Below are positions 8,877 to 16,201 of a stretch of 37,119 bases of DNA, in pieces. Position 1 is the stretch's first letter, and every line of letters starts with the position of its first letter. A program made the position numbers and the translations under genes. The notes under the pieces are model-generated. The model saw only the letters and a list, made by a program, of their open reading frames with translations, was not told where the DNA came from and made no database searches. This DNA is from Candidatus Babelota bacterium (GTDB lineage Bacteria; Babelota; Babeliae; Babelales; Vermiphilaceae), in the NCBI GenBank assembly GCA_004375875.1, contig SOKE01000031.1, forward strand, positions 1-37,119. The letters run 5' to 3'.

Positions 8877-10034
8877 TTATTTTTGTCGTACAAGCTCTTT
8901 GTATAGATCAATATGTTGCTGAACCATATGTTGATCATTAAAATCATGTAAATTGTCATTGTATGATTTTAATTTAGTATAAAGTTTTTGATCTTGACTT
9001 ATAGTTAGCATTCCCTGTGCTAATCCATGCCAATCTTTTTGTTGGTAGATTAATCCGTTTTCGCCATTCATAATTACCTCTGGTATACCGTTGGTATTGT
9101 AGCTTATTACTGGAAGTCGTTGTAGTCGTGCTTCAATTATGGTACATGGTAAACCTTCCCAAAGTGAGCTCAGAACTAAACAATGCCATAGTTTTATAAT
9201 TGGAAGAACATCATATTGCCATCCATGTAATATAACAGCGTTATCTATGTTATGTTCCTTTATCCATTTCTCAAGAACTGCACGTAACGAACCATCGCCA
9301 ATAAGTTCTAGCCGAGTATTTGGATTTTTTTCATAGACATATTCAAATGCTTTGAGCAAATCAAATAGATTTTTTTGTTTTTTAAAGCAAGAAATGGTGC
9401 CAAAAACAAAAGAATCTGTTTTTTGTGGAAATGGATTGCCTTTATAGCTTGGTTGATAAAACCGTTTCCAATCAATTGCGGCTCGAATGATTGAATGTTT
9501 TTTGCGAAAAAAGGGAAAACAGTTGATACCTTTCTTTACATCCCTAGATGAAACACAGATAAAGTGGCTAGTGATAAAGCTGGTGAAAAGTTCCAATAAG
9601 TAAATGCAAAATGTTATAAATCTATTCTGATGGCTGTGAAAGGCATAGCCGTGTACAGTATGTACTCGTGTTTTTATGCCAGCAAAAAAAGCAGCCCACC
9701 GACCCATAATTCCAGCCTTTGTACTATGAGTATGAACGATAAGATGGGGATATTGTTTTTTGAGTTTTCTCATTATTGAAATCAGATGAGTAAAACAACG
9801 CAGATCGGTTAAAAGACCCAAAGGTGAAACTGAATGCCTAAAATCTTTGAGTAAATGTATATCAGGAATAGCTGCAACTTTTGGCGTTAATTGTCCTTCT
9901 GTACCTGAAATCAATTTTGCAGGAATACCATTTATACGCAATCCACTTACTAATGAAAGACAAACTTTTTGAGCTCCACCAAGATCAAGTCGTGTGATGA
10001 TATACAGGACCTGAATCTCCTTTTTTCGTTTCAT
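8877..10034 (-). CDS. GT4-family glycosyltransferase
   Basis: A 385-residue GT-B glycosyltransferase of family 4. Visible features are the N-terminal LDLGGAQ loop (17-22), HTHSTKAGIMGR (101-112), HTVHGYAFH and the C-domain opener GTISCFKKQKN. The donor-binding EX7E motif is E293 and E301 (EGLPCTIIE). This pattern resembles enzymes of capsule, exopolysaccharide or LPS sugar assembly; donor and acceptor are unknown. The ATG is preceded by GAGGAAG and sits only 6 bases after the ATP synthase c-subunit gene, so it belongs to the same transcript. Its link to the ATPase or to the channel-like gene downstream is not evident from the sequence; it may simply be a passenger of the operon. Confidence 0.88.
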   Translation of the reverse strand: MKRKKEIQVLYIITRLDLGGAQKVCLSLVSGLRINGIPAKLISGTEGQLTPKVAAIPDIHLLKDFRHSVSPLGLLTDLRCFTHLISIMRKLKKQYPHLIVHTHSTKAGIMGRWAAFFAGIKTRVHTVHGYAFHSHQNRFITFCIYLLELFTSFITSHFICVSSRDVKKGINCFPFFRKKHSIIRAAIDWKRFYQPSYKGNPFPQKTDSFVFGTISCFKKQKNLFDLLKAFEYVYEKNPNTRLELIGDGSLRAVLEKWIKEHNIDNAVILHGWQYDVLPIIKLWHCLVLSSLWEGLPCTIIEARLQRLPVISYNTNGIPEVIMNGENGLIYQQKDWHGLAQGMLTISQDQKLYTKLKSYNDNLHDFNDQHMVQQHIDLYKELVRQK

Positions 10035-10040
10035 ACTTCC

Positions 10041-11003
10041 TCATGGTATTAGTATTAATAAAATTGCAATCAATAATGCGTAGATGGCAAATGTGTCGAT
10101 TAATCCTTGTGAAAACATGCTAACGCGAGATAAGATTGAGTGCAGTTCTGGCTTTTTTGCTATCTGATGACATGCAGCGGCAGCTGTTATTCCTGAGCTG
10201 ATGCCAACACTGATAGTGCCTATTCCCATACAAATTGCTGCTGAAAGTAAGCTAATTCCTTTAATTGCAGTTGCATTGCTTATATCAGTGATAAAAAGAA
10301 TCATAAGTGCGATAATAAGGGCAAAAATAATAGGTGTTTCGATAATAGCATTGCTAATAAGGGTGAAAGAAAAAAGTTTATTATATGCTTTTCTATTGAT
10401 ACCAAGTCCTTGGCATGCTCTTCGTGAAAAGAGTGCTAGGCCTATGGAAGGGCCTATACTTCCTACACCTATGCATATTCCTGTAGCTAAAAGACGGATG
10501 CTAGCAATAAGGTTCGTGCATGAAGCTGCTTGAGTGTTGATGAACATAGCAATGATAAAGCCAAACACAATAGGAGTTTGATTGATTGATTGTGTGAGCA
10601 ACATAAAGCGTAAAATACGCTGTGCAAAGAAGGGTTGCCGAGCGATTGCCAAACATGCCTCACGTGCTGGAAGTGCCGAAACAATACCAATTGCAAATCC
10701 AGGCAGACTAATAGCAAGTGCAATACCTAAATCTGCAATACCCGCACATAATGGATAGGCTGTGTTTCGTGTTCCAAGCAGCAAAATAAAGGATATAGTA
10801 ACACCCATTATGGCGGCTGTTTCAATAAGAGCCATACCGAGAATAGCGGTCCGTGAAATTTCATATTTTGAGTTTGGCTGTAAATTGATGGCATCAAGAG
10901 CAGCACTACTTGCTAACCCTTCTCCAATGCCAACTCCGAGTGAATTAATTGCTACAATACTAGCTATAGTGCCGTAATGAAAAAAAACTGCGAGTTCATT
11001 CAT
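10041..11003 (-). CDS. atpE: ATP synthase Fo subunit c, four fused hairpins
   Basis: Subunit c forms the ion-carrying rotor ring of F-type ATP synthase. A normal bacterial c subunit is about 80 residues with two helices; this protein has 320 residues and eight helices in four tandem hairpins. The ion-binding position in each second helix falls at regular spacing: E61 (ALIETAA), Q142 (SINQTPI), E222 (AIIETPI) and D303 (GLIDTFA). So three hairpins keep a carboxylate and the second has Gln. Hairpin 1 also has a Glu in helix 1 (GIGEG, E28), and Thr follows each carrier position; E/Q in helix 1 with Glu-Thr/Ser in helix 2 is the pattern of Na+-binding c subunits. The start codon overlaps the atpB stop as ATGA. 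No b, delta or F1 genes follow. Confidence 0.88.
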   Translation of the reverse strand: MNELAVFFHYGTIASIVAINSLGVGIGEGLASSAALDAINLQPNSKYEISRTAILGMALIETAAIMGVTISFILLLGTRNTAYPLCAGIADLGIALAISLPGFAIGIVSALPAREACLAIARQPFFAQRILRFMLLTQSINQTPIVFGFIIAMFINTQAASCTNLIASIRLLATGICIGVGSIGPSIGLALFSRRACQGLGINRKAYNKLFSFTLISNAIIETPIIFALIIALMILFITDISNATAIKGISLLSAAICMGIGTISVGISSGITAAAACHQIAKKPELHSILSRVSMFSQGLIDTFAIYALLIAILLILIP

Positions 11004-11749
11004 TTTTTTGGTTCCTTTGGAGGTCCTTCTTTTTGAATTGCAATTGATAAATAGGTTAATGAAAGAATAGAAAATACAAATGCCTGTAGAAAACCTTCAA
11101 AAAGACTGAAGAAAAGAAGAATAATAAAATTTAGTCCACTTAAAAGACCTATTGTTTCCCAGATGACAGAACCTTTAATTATTCCTTGATACATTGCGCC
11201 AATAACTGATCCACCAAAAATATTGCCAAAAAGTCGAAATGATATAGAGATAATATTAGATAATTTGCCCATAAGATTGAGTGGAAACAGGAAAAAGATA
11301 GGAGAAAAATAGCTTATTATATAAGACCATAGACCATGTGTTTGTATTGCATGCCACTGTATGTATAGGAATGAAATTATGCCAAGTGCAAGTGTTGTAT
11401 TAAGGTCACTTGTTGGTTCTTTGAGCCAGGGAAATGTAGAAGCGATGTTGCAGATCAAAATAAATGTGAATAGTGAACAAATAAATGCCAAATGATTAAA
11501 GAAGAAGCTACCAAGTGTTTGATTAGTCAGATCAATAAATGAATGTACAAAAGTAGTTGTTAAAAAATAAGGAATGCTTTGTTTATACTGCAAAAAATAG
11601 CGGATAAAAAGAAGTGTACCAAACAGAATCAGAAGAATAATCCATGTTTGAATAACAATGTGGCCATTAATCGTAAAGAAAGAATGCTCAAAACCGAGCA
11701 ATGAAAGCGGTTTCCACAATTGATCAGCAGTTAGATCAAAAATATCCAT
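11000..11749 (-). CDS. atpB: ATP synthase Fo subunit a
   Basis: A 249-residue polytopic protein with the conserved a-subunit blocks. EPTSDLNTTLALG marks the middle helices, SISFRLFGNIFGG carries the essential stator arginine that faces the rotor carboxylates, and FEGFLQAFVFSILSLTYLS is the last helix. It forms the ion half-channels of the ATP synthase. The N-terminal LTADQLWKPLSLLGF and the general order are typical of F-type (including Na+-translocating N-type) enzymes. It overlaps the small membrane protein gene upstream by 14 bases and atpE downstream by 4, so all three are translationally coupled. The F1 genes and the stalk are elsewhere in the genome. Confidence 0.95.
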   Translation of the reverse strand: MDIFDLTADQLWKPLSLLGFEHSFFTINGHIVIQTWIILLILFGTLLFIRYFLQYKQSIPYFLTTTFVHSFIDLTNQTLGSFFFNHLAFICSLFTFILICNIASTFPWLKEPTSDLNTTLALGIISFLYIQWHAIQTHGLWSYIISYFSPIFFLFPLNLMGKLSNIISISFRLFGNIFGGSVIGAMYQGIIKGSVIWETIGLLSGLNFIILLFFSLFEGFLQAFVFSILSLTYLSIAIQKEGPPKEPKK

Positions 11750-12005
11750 AAAACCTATTATGGTTAATACTTATCATTATAGACAACCAGAAAGTGATCC
11801 CAAAACTTATCAATACTAGTATAAGGTTGATTGGCCGTAAGGGCAATAGATAAGACCAGATAATTATAAGAATGACTATACGCAGTGTAGCAAACAAAGA
11901 GCAAAAAAAAGGGAAACAGATCCTTTTTTGCTGTAGTATAAAAAAGAACCCATAACACAATCCAGATACTGTGCCAATACTTATTGGGTATAGTAAGGAA
12001 TACAT
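11736..12005 (-). CDS. Small ATPase-associated membrane protein (AtpR/AtpI-like)
   Basis: An 89-residue, very hydrophobic protein with about three membrane helices (near residues 4-24, 33-53 and 59-78). An arginine lies at the start of the second helix (ATLRIVILIIIWSYL). Size, position directly before atpB and this arginine pattern fit AtpR, the small protein found in N-ATPase operons between atpQ and atpB, or the related AtpI assembly factor. AtpR and AtpI are thought to help assemble the c ring. The assignment rests mainly on context, as these proteins are poorly conserved. It overlaps atpB by 14 bases and follows the FolC-like gene by 18. Confidence 0.6.
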   Translation of the reverse strand: MYSLLYPISIGTVSGLCYGFFFILQQKRICFPFFCSLFATLRIVILIIIWSYLLPLRPINLILVLISFGITFWLSIMISINHNRFYGYF

Positions 12006-12023
12006 ACTAAGCTATATGCTCTT

Positions 12024-13448
12024 TTATAGTTTTTTAATTTCCTTGTACTGCCAATATTTATTAATGAGCGCTGATGATCCAGTGATGACAACCAACCCAT
12101 GTCGTTCATCTACACTTTTTTGGGCTGTTTCAAAAGCTTCCTCAAAGTTCTTACTTGCTTTTGCTTTAATTTTCATGTTCTTGATGTCATTAGTTACTTT
12201 TTCGATGTCCCAGGAAGGTAATCCCATGTCATAGGGAAGACTTTTGACTGGACATACAATAACTTGACCAGATGTTTTTTTGAAGAAATATCGCAGCAGT
12301 TTTAGAAATTCAAGCATATCGAGATTTGGATTATTGCAGCCAATGACGAGCGTTAATCCTTTAAGTGGTCGTTGATAGTGAAGTAATCTGATACCAAGCA
12401 GTAAATTTTTGAATGCATCAAAGTTGTTAGCATTATCAAGCAAGATACTTGGTTTTTCTTTATCAAGAAGTTGGAAACGAGCTGGAAGGGTATTTTCTGT
12501 TTCTTTCCAAAATTGATCTATAGTCTTTTTAGGATGGAGTTCTGCATGTCGTTTTGCTTCCAATGTTGGTCGACCACGCTGTCCTTTTTGTCTTATAATT
12601 AAGCTTTTGCTGATGATAGTTGTCTCTTTATTTGCGAAGGTATTGGCATAGGTATCGCCTATACGTTCTGCCAGTGCTGCACAGCGTCCATGTAGCTGTT
12701 CAAATGGATAGTTTAATTGTGCTAGTTTACGGATGGGCATTGTCCATTTTGCTCCTTTTATTTTGATTTTCTCAAGTATTGTTTGCAGATGCAATTTGCT
12801 TTGATCGGCAGAAACCACATAGCTTCCCGATTTTACAATGTTGAGTATCGTATTAAATGTTTTTTGTGGAACTTGACCATCTGGCAAGGTAATATCACTG
12901 ACAATACGCGTAATAGCAACAATTTTTGGATTACAAATTGAAACAGGATTAACTGCAAACCCTACTGGTGCCTCAATAATTGCAACATCAACCTTATTTT
13001 GAGCAAAATAATGCAACGCCATTATAAGTAGAATTTCATAACTGTTTGGATTTGTGCCCGCTGATTCAACAGCATTAATAATTTCATTACCAAGTTCAGT
13101 AAAAGTTTTATTAGATACGGTTTCATTGTTGATGGCAATGCGTTCATTGTATGTCAGTATATGTGGAGTATAGAAACAACCAACCTTAAATCCTTCTTCA
13201 CGCAATAGTTGAGTAGTAAAGTTAATAGTAAGACTCTTGCCATTAGTACCAGCAACGGTAATTATATCCACTTTTTGGGATGGTTTTCCTAAAGCCTTGT
13301 CTAGTTGTGTTACACATTGAAGTTCTTTGTCATTTGTATTTGTTGTCCAATGTGCATCAAGGAATTCTATAATTTCATTATAGTTTCTTATCTTGCCCGT
13401 TGTTATTGCACCTTTTAAGGTGGCTTTTTGTGTACTTTTTGTATTCAT
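12024..13448 (-). CDS. folC: FolC/Mur-ligase-family protein with altered active-site motifs
   Basis: A protein of about 474 residues of the folylpolyglutamate/dihydrofolate synthase family. The P-loop is TVAGTNGKSLT, followed by HILTYNERIAI; a C-terminal Mur-ligase domain carries LPARFQ and a late nucleotide-sugar-ligase-like fold. FolC joins dihydropteroate or folate to glutamate. Several motifs are changed: the family's GLGGRLDATN stretch reads EAPVGFAVNPVS, the EKAGI segment with its carbamylated lysine is missing, and DGAHN reads DNANN. So the substrate may differ. The start at 13448 is chosen because GGAG lies 6 bases before it; an ATG at 13460 has no ribosome site. It is the first gene of the atp-glycosyltransferase-channel operon. 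Confidence 0.75.
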   Translation of the reverse strand: MNTKSTQKATLKGAITTGKIRNYNEIIEFLDAHWTTNTNDKELQCVTQLDKALGKPSQKVDIITVAGTNGKSLTINFTTQLLREEGFKVGCFYTPHILTYNERIAINNETVSNKTFTELGNEIINAVESAGTNPNSYEILLIMALHYFAQNKVDVAIIEAPVGFAVNPVSICNPKIVAITRIVSDITLPDGQVPQKTFNTILNIVKSGSYVVSADQSKLHLQTILEKIKIKGAKWTMPIRKLAQLNYPFEQLHGRCAALAERIGDTYANTFANKETTIISKSLIIRQKGQRGRPTLEAKRHAELHPKKTIDQFWKETENTLPARFQLLDKEKPSILLDNANNFDAFKNLLLGIRLLHYQRPLKGLTLVIGCNNPNLDMLEFLKLLRYFFKKTSGQVIVCPVKSLPYDMGLPSWDIEKVTNDIKNMKIKAKASKNFEEAFETAQKSVDERHGLVVITGSSALINKYWQYKEIKKL

Positions 13449-13460
13449 CTTTGTCTCCAT

Positions 13461-13784
13461 GTTTTAAAAGCTTATAGCTGCAACGTTCAAGTGTTGTTAC
13501 TTTCATTCCTCTTATGTGACATTATCACGAATCCGTAAAGTGAATTTTTATACGTATTATTTTTATAAATAAAATTATCGGTTAGTATAAAAATCACCGA
13601 AAATATCGTGACCTTAACTTTAATATACGCTATTCTTCAAAAATGTCAATCAATAAATTATATATTTATAAGAGGTACTTTATTTATAAACTATAAAAAA
13701 CGAAAAGTACGATTAATGCGCTTTTTTGGTTATTTTGGGTGGTTCTCTAATAATATAAATTACGTTACAAATAGGAATTTTCTC
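13461..13784. other. AT-rich divergent intergenic region
   Basis: This 324-base gap separates the minus-strand FolC-like gene from the plus-strand tsaC gene. It should hold promoters for both, but no box pair stands out. An open frame continuous with tsaC begins near 13608, but its translation is low-complexity and unlike the family, and it lacks a ribosome site. No RNA gene or repeat was recognised. Confidence 0.5.
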
Positions 13785-14429
13785 ATGAAAATATCATGTC
13801 TTTATTGGAATGAGGTGCATACTGTTGATCGTGTTGCTGATGCGTTATGGCAAAATAAGATAATTCTTTGCACATCAGATACGATTCTTGGATTGTTTGC
13901 ACTATTAACAGAAGATGGATATGACAAGCTGAATAAAATTAAGGGGCGTTCCGATAAGCCTTATATTGTATTGATTGGTTCTCATGAGAAAATTTCATTG
14001 TTTGTTGAAAAACCACTCAGTTCTACGGTACAAACGTTAATCGATCATTGCTGGCCAGGACCACTAACCTTGATTCTCAAGGCCAAGAAAGATGTTCCAT
14101 CTTTTTTACAATCAGCGCAAGGGAAGATTGCATTGCGTATGCCAAATCATCAGGGTTTACTTCTGTTATTAAAACGCTTTGATGGTCTTTTTTCGACGAG
14201 CGCCAATAAAACAAACATGCCGGTTCCATATACTATTGAAGCGGTTGATTCTTTGGTAGTTAGACAGGTAGCATATTGTGTTCTTGATAGTCCAGAACAA
14301 AAAGAAATTTTGTCTATGAAATCTTCAACCATTCTCGATTGTACCGGATCAACAATTCATATTGTCAGAGAAGGGGCATACTCTGTAGCAAAATTAATAC
14401 AATATGTAGGCAATAACTTTGAGAAGTGA
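13785..14429 (+). CDS. tsaC: Threonylcarbamoyl-AMP synthase (Sua5/YrdC/TsaC)
   Basis: A 214-residue enzyme of the YrdC family that makes threonylcarbamoyl-AMP from threonine, bicarbonate and ATP for the t6A37 modification of tRNAs reading ANN codons. The family motifs are visible: TSDTILGLFAL (DTVYGL in most relatives), the KxR lysine-arginine of KGRSDKPYIVLIG, WPGPLTLIL, IALRMPNHQ and FSTSANKTNMP. There is no C-terminal Sua5 domain. The start at 13785 is set by AGGA 8 bases upstream and by the beginning of the domain. A longer in-frame extension exists but is unlikely to be translated. It stands alone on this strand, convergent with the next small gene. Confidence 0.9.
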   Translation: MKISCLYWNEVHTVDRVADALWQNKIILCTSDTILGLFALLTEDGYDKLNKIKGRSDKPYIVLIGSHEKISLFVEKPLSSTVQTLIDHCWPGPLTLILKAKKDVPSFLQSAQGKIALRMPNHQGLLLLLKRFDGLFSTSANKTNMPVPYTIEAVDSLVVRQVAYCVLDSPEQKEILSMKSSTILDCTGSTIHIVREGAYSVAKLIQYVGNNFEK

Positions 14430-14521
14430 TATTTCTATGTGAAAACCTATATCTAAAAAATGAATGGGATCTTAAACAAAATTATTTTTCTTCTACAACT
14501 ATTTCTAAAGTCATTTCTTTA

Positions 14522-14818
14522 CTAGGTTAGGTCCTCTGGAATCGATTCTAATTTTTGAGCTAAATCTACTATTTTGTTTGATTCAATAATTAAGGTGAGT
14601 CCGGATGCGCACAATAGTGTGCCACTCAATTTTGCTAATTTAGAGTCATGTAATGAATATGTTTCTCCTCCGAATAATACCATTAAAATGCCAGCAACTC
14701 TTAGGGCATTCTGTTTGTCTATTGCAATATCGATTGTAATATTGTCGCTTGCAGATATAGTTAACGTTGAATATAATAGTGAAAAACATAATCCAATCCA
14801 CATAAATGTTTTTATCAT
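14522..14818 (-). CDS. Small exported/membrane protein of unknown function
   Basis: A 98-residue protein not recognised as a known family. The first 23 residues look like a signal peptide (MIKTF, then a hydrophobic core ending in TISA). Two short hydrophobic helices follow, near 40-51 (LRVAGILMVLFG) and 63-78 (KLSGTLLCASGLTLII), linked by a short polar turn, then an acidic tail. A very strong ribosome site (AGGGGGG) precedes the ATG, which supports it being a real gene. It is divergent from the pilin gene next door across 129 bases. It could be a small inner-membrane accessory protein, but nothing ties it to the pilus system except position. Confidence 0.65.
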   Translation of the reverse strand: MIKTFMWIGLCFSLLYSTLTISASDNITIDIAIDKQNALRVAGILMVLFGGETYSLHDSKLAKLSGTLLCASGLTLIIESNKIVDLAQKLESIPEDLT

Positions 14819-14885
14819 AATTCCCCCCTACATTGTTTATTTTTGATTTAGTCTTACTAATTAAAATTAGTTTCGTACTCTAATA

Positions 14886-14915
14886 TTGATTTTGCCTCAA
14901 TATCATACGTATGAT
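14886..14915 (+). promoter_or_regulatory. Candidate promoter for the pilin gene
   Basis: TTGATT (14886-14891) and TATGAT (14910-14915) are separated by 18 bases, a good sigma-70 match. The -10 box is about 33 bases before the pilin ATG. It lies inside a perfect palindrome described separately. Confidence 0.6.
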
Positions 14916-14916
14916 A
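14901..14916. promoter_or_regulatory. 16-base perfect palindrome over the pilin -10 box (operator candidate)
   Basis: TATCATACGTATGATA reads identically on both strands. It covers the whole putative -10 element of the pilin promoter, so a dimeric regulator bound here would block RNA polymerase. The half-site is TATCATAC. No regulator gene is in the window, and chance occurrence cannot be excluded in AT-rich DNA. Confidence 0.5.
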
Positions 14917-14947
14917 CAAAAAAGGTTATTCATAAAGGGAGAGAACA

Positions 14948-15424
14948 ATGAAAAAAGGTGGATTTTCTTTAATTGAACTTATGATTGTTGTGGCTATCAT
15001 AGCATTTTTGACAATGATAGCAGTGCCAAATTTTATGCGGTTTTTGGCAAAGGCAAAACGAGCTGAGGCGTATATGAATTTGCATACTATTTATGCTGCA
15101 CAAAAAGTACATTTTGCTGAGCATGGAACCTATTCACCTATTCTTAATGGCGAAGGTGGTATTGGCTGGAAGCCTGAAGGATACAAAGGTGGTGGTAAGA
15201 ATGAAAAATTTTACTATACCTATGGTTTTCAGGGGAATGAAGGAAAGAATTATTTTACTGGTAAACTCGAAACACCTGCTTCACATTTAAGCAGAACAAA
15301 AGCAGATAAAACTGGTTTTATTGCCGTTGCTGCCGGTGATATTGATGGTGATGGCAAGCCAGATATTATTACTATTGATCAAGATAACACAATTACTATT
15401 GTTGAAGATGATTTAGTTGATTAA
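14948..15424 (+). CDS. Type IV prepilin (pilin/pseudopilin) with a Ca-binding-type loop
   Basis: A 158-residue type IV pilin-like protein. The leader MKKGG is followed by FSLIELMIVVAIIAFL: cleavage should occur after G5, leaving Phe at +1 and Glu at +5 (E10), which aligns subunits in the fibre. The long hydrophobic helix then runs to about residue 45. The globular part ends with D131-I-D133-G-D135-G-K-P-D139, a classic Ca2+-binding loop spacing. Calcium binding is known in GspG-type major pseudopilins, so this may be either a pilin or a secretion pseudopilin. AAAGGGAGAG precedes the ATG. The enzyme that should process it is encoded convergently, 18 bases beyond its stop. Confidence 0.92.
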   Translation: MKKGGFSLIELMIVVAIIAFLTMIAVPNFMRFLAKAKRAEAYMNLHTIYAAQKVHFAEHGTYSPILNGEGGIGWKPEGYKGGGKNEKFYYTYGFQGNEGKNYFTGKLETPASHLSRTKADKTGFIAVAAGDIDGDGKPDIITIDQDNTITIVEDDLVD

Positions 15425-15442
15425 TGTTTATGTTTTTTTGGT

Positions 15443-16201
15443 CTAAATTTGTGTTGCGAGTAATAGTTTCAAAATAGTTTTTTGAAAAAGGACAAATATT
15501 ATAGCACTGATAGCAAGAAATGGACCAAAGGGAATTTTAGTTGTGCGATTTACTTTACCTAAAAGAAGTTGAAGAAGACCAAATAAAGAACCGAGGATTG
15601 ATCCAACTACGAGACTGATCCAACATCCAGTGATTCCAGTAAATGATCCAATAAATGCAAGTAACTCGAAGTCACCGCTACCCATTCCTTCTTTTTCTGT
15701 AAACCATTGAAACAGTTTTGAAAAGAGGTATAGAAAGAAGTAGCCTATGAAGGTGCTTGCTATACTTTGAAGTACAGATATAGGGAGTAATTGAAAGAAA
15801 CTAAATGCGATTCCTAGTGGTATAAGAAAGAGACTTACAAAACGTGAGATTAGCAAGGTTTCAATATCTGTGCGAATGGTGATAATTAAAGCAGAGAAAA
15901 AGATAAAATAAGCTGGAATATATTGTGTTGGTACGAGAGTAAAAAGGGCAAGCATAACAATAGTAGTGAACAACTCAATAAATGGATAAAGCCAGGAAAT
16001 CTGTCGTTTACAATATCGGCAACGTCCATGCAATATAATCCAAGAGATAACAGGAATCATATCATACCAGGCAAGCGGTTGTTTACAAAAGATACAAAAA
16101 GAGCGCGGAGTAATAATACTGTAATTTCTTACCAAGCGATATGCGATAACATTCAGAAATGAACCCCAACAGAGAAAAAGAGGAATAAGTAGTGCTACAA
16201 T
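15443..16201 (-). CDS. pilD: Prepilin peptidase (type IV leader peptidase), probable ATT start
   Basis: This aspartic membrane protease cleaves and N-methylates type IV prepilins. Both CxxC pairs of the cytoplasmic loop are present (CIFCKQ and CRYCKR), and so is the catalytic GxGD motif (GMGSGDFELLAF). The other catalytic Asp is in RTDIETLL. The first ordinary start candidate (TTG at 16135) would remove the conserved GSFLNVIAYRL that begins the family, yet the frame is open upstream to a TAA just beyond 16201. The only plausible start there is ATT at 16199-16201, 4-5 bases after GGAAG, giving 252 residues, the usual size. This overlaps the end of rbfA by 7 bases, so it is likely translationally coupled. 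About seven or eight membrane helices are visible. Confidence 0.88.
   Translation of the reverse strand: MVALLIPLFLCWGSFLNVIAYRLVRNYSIITPRSFCIFCKQPLAWYDMIPVISWIILHGRCRYCKRQISWLYPFIELFTTIVMLALFTLVPTQYIPAYFIFFSALIITIRTDIETLLISRFVSLFLIPLGIAFSFFQLLPISVLQSIASTFIGYFFLYLFSKLFQWFTEKEGMGSGDFELLAFIGSFTGITGCWISLVVGSILGSLFGLLQLLLGKVNRTTKIPFGPFLAISAIIFVLFQKTILKLLLATQI

Noticed and set aside
10201-10533. A 110-codon plus-strand frame opposite atpE
   Set aside because: It is the antisense shadow of the c-subunit helices and lacks a ribosome site.
13608-13784. N-terminal extension of the tsaC frame
   Set aside because: It has no ribosome site, the translation is unlike YrdC proteins, and a well-placed AGGA precedes the ATG at 13785.
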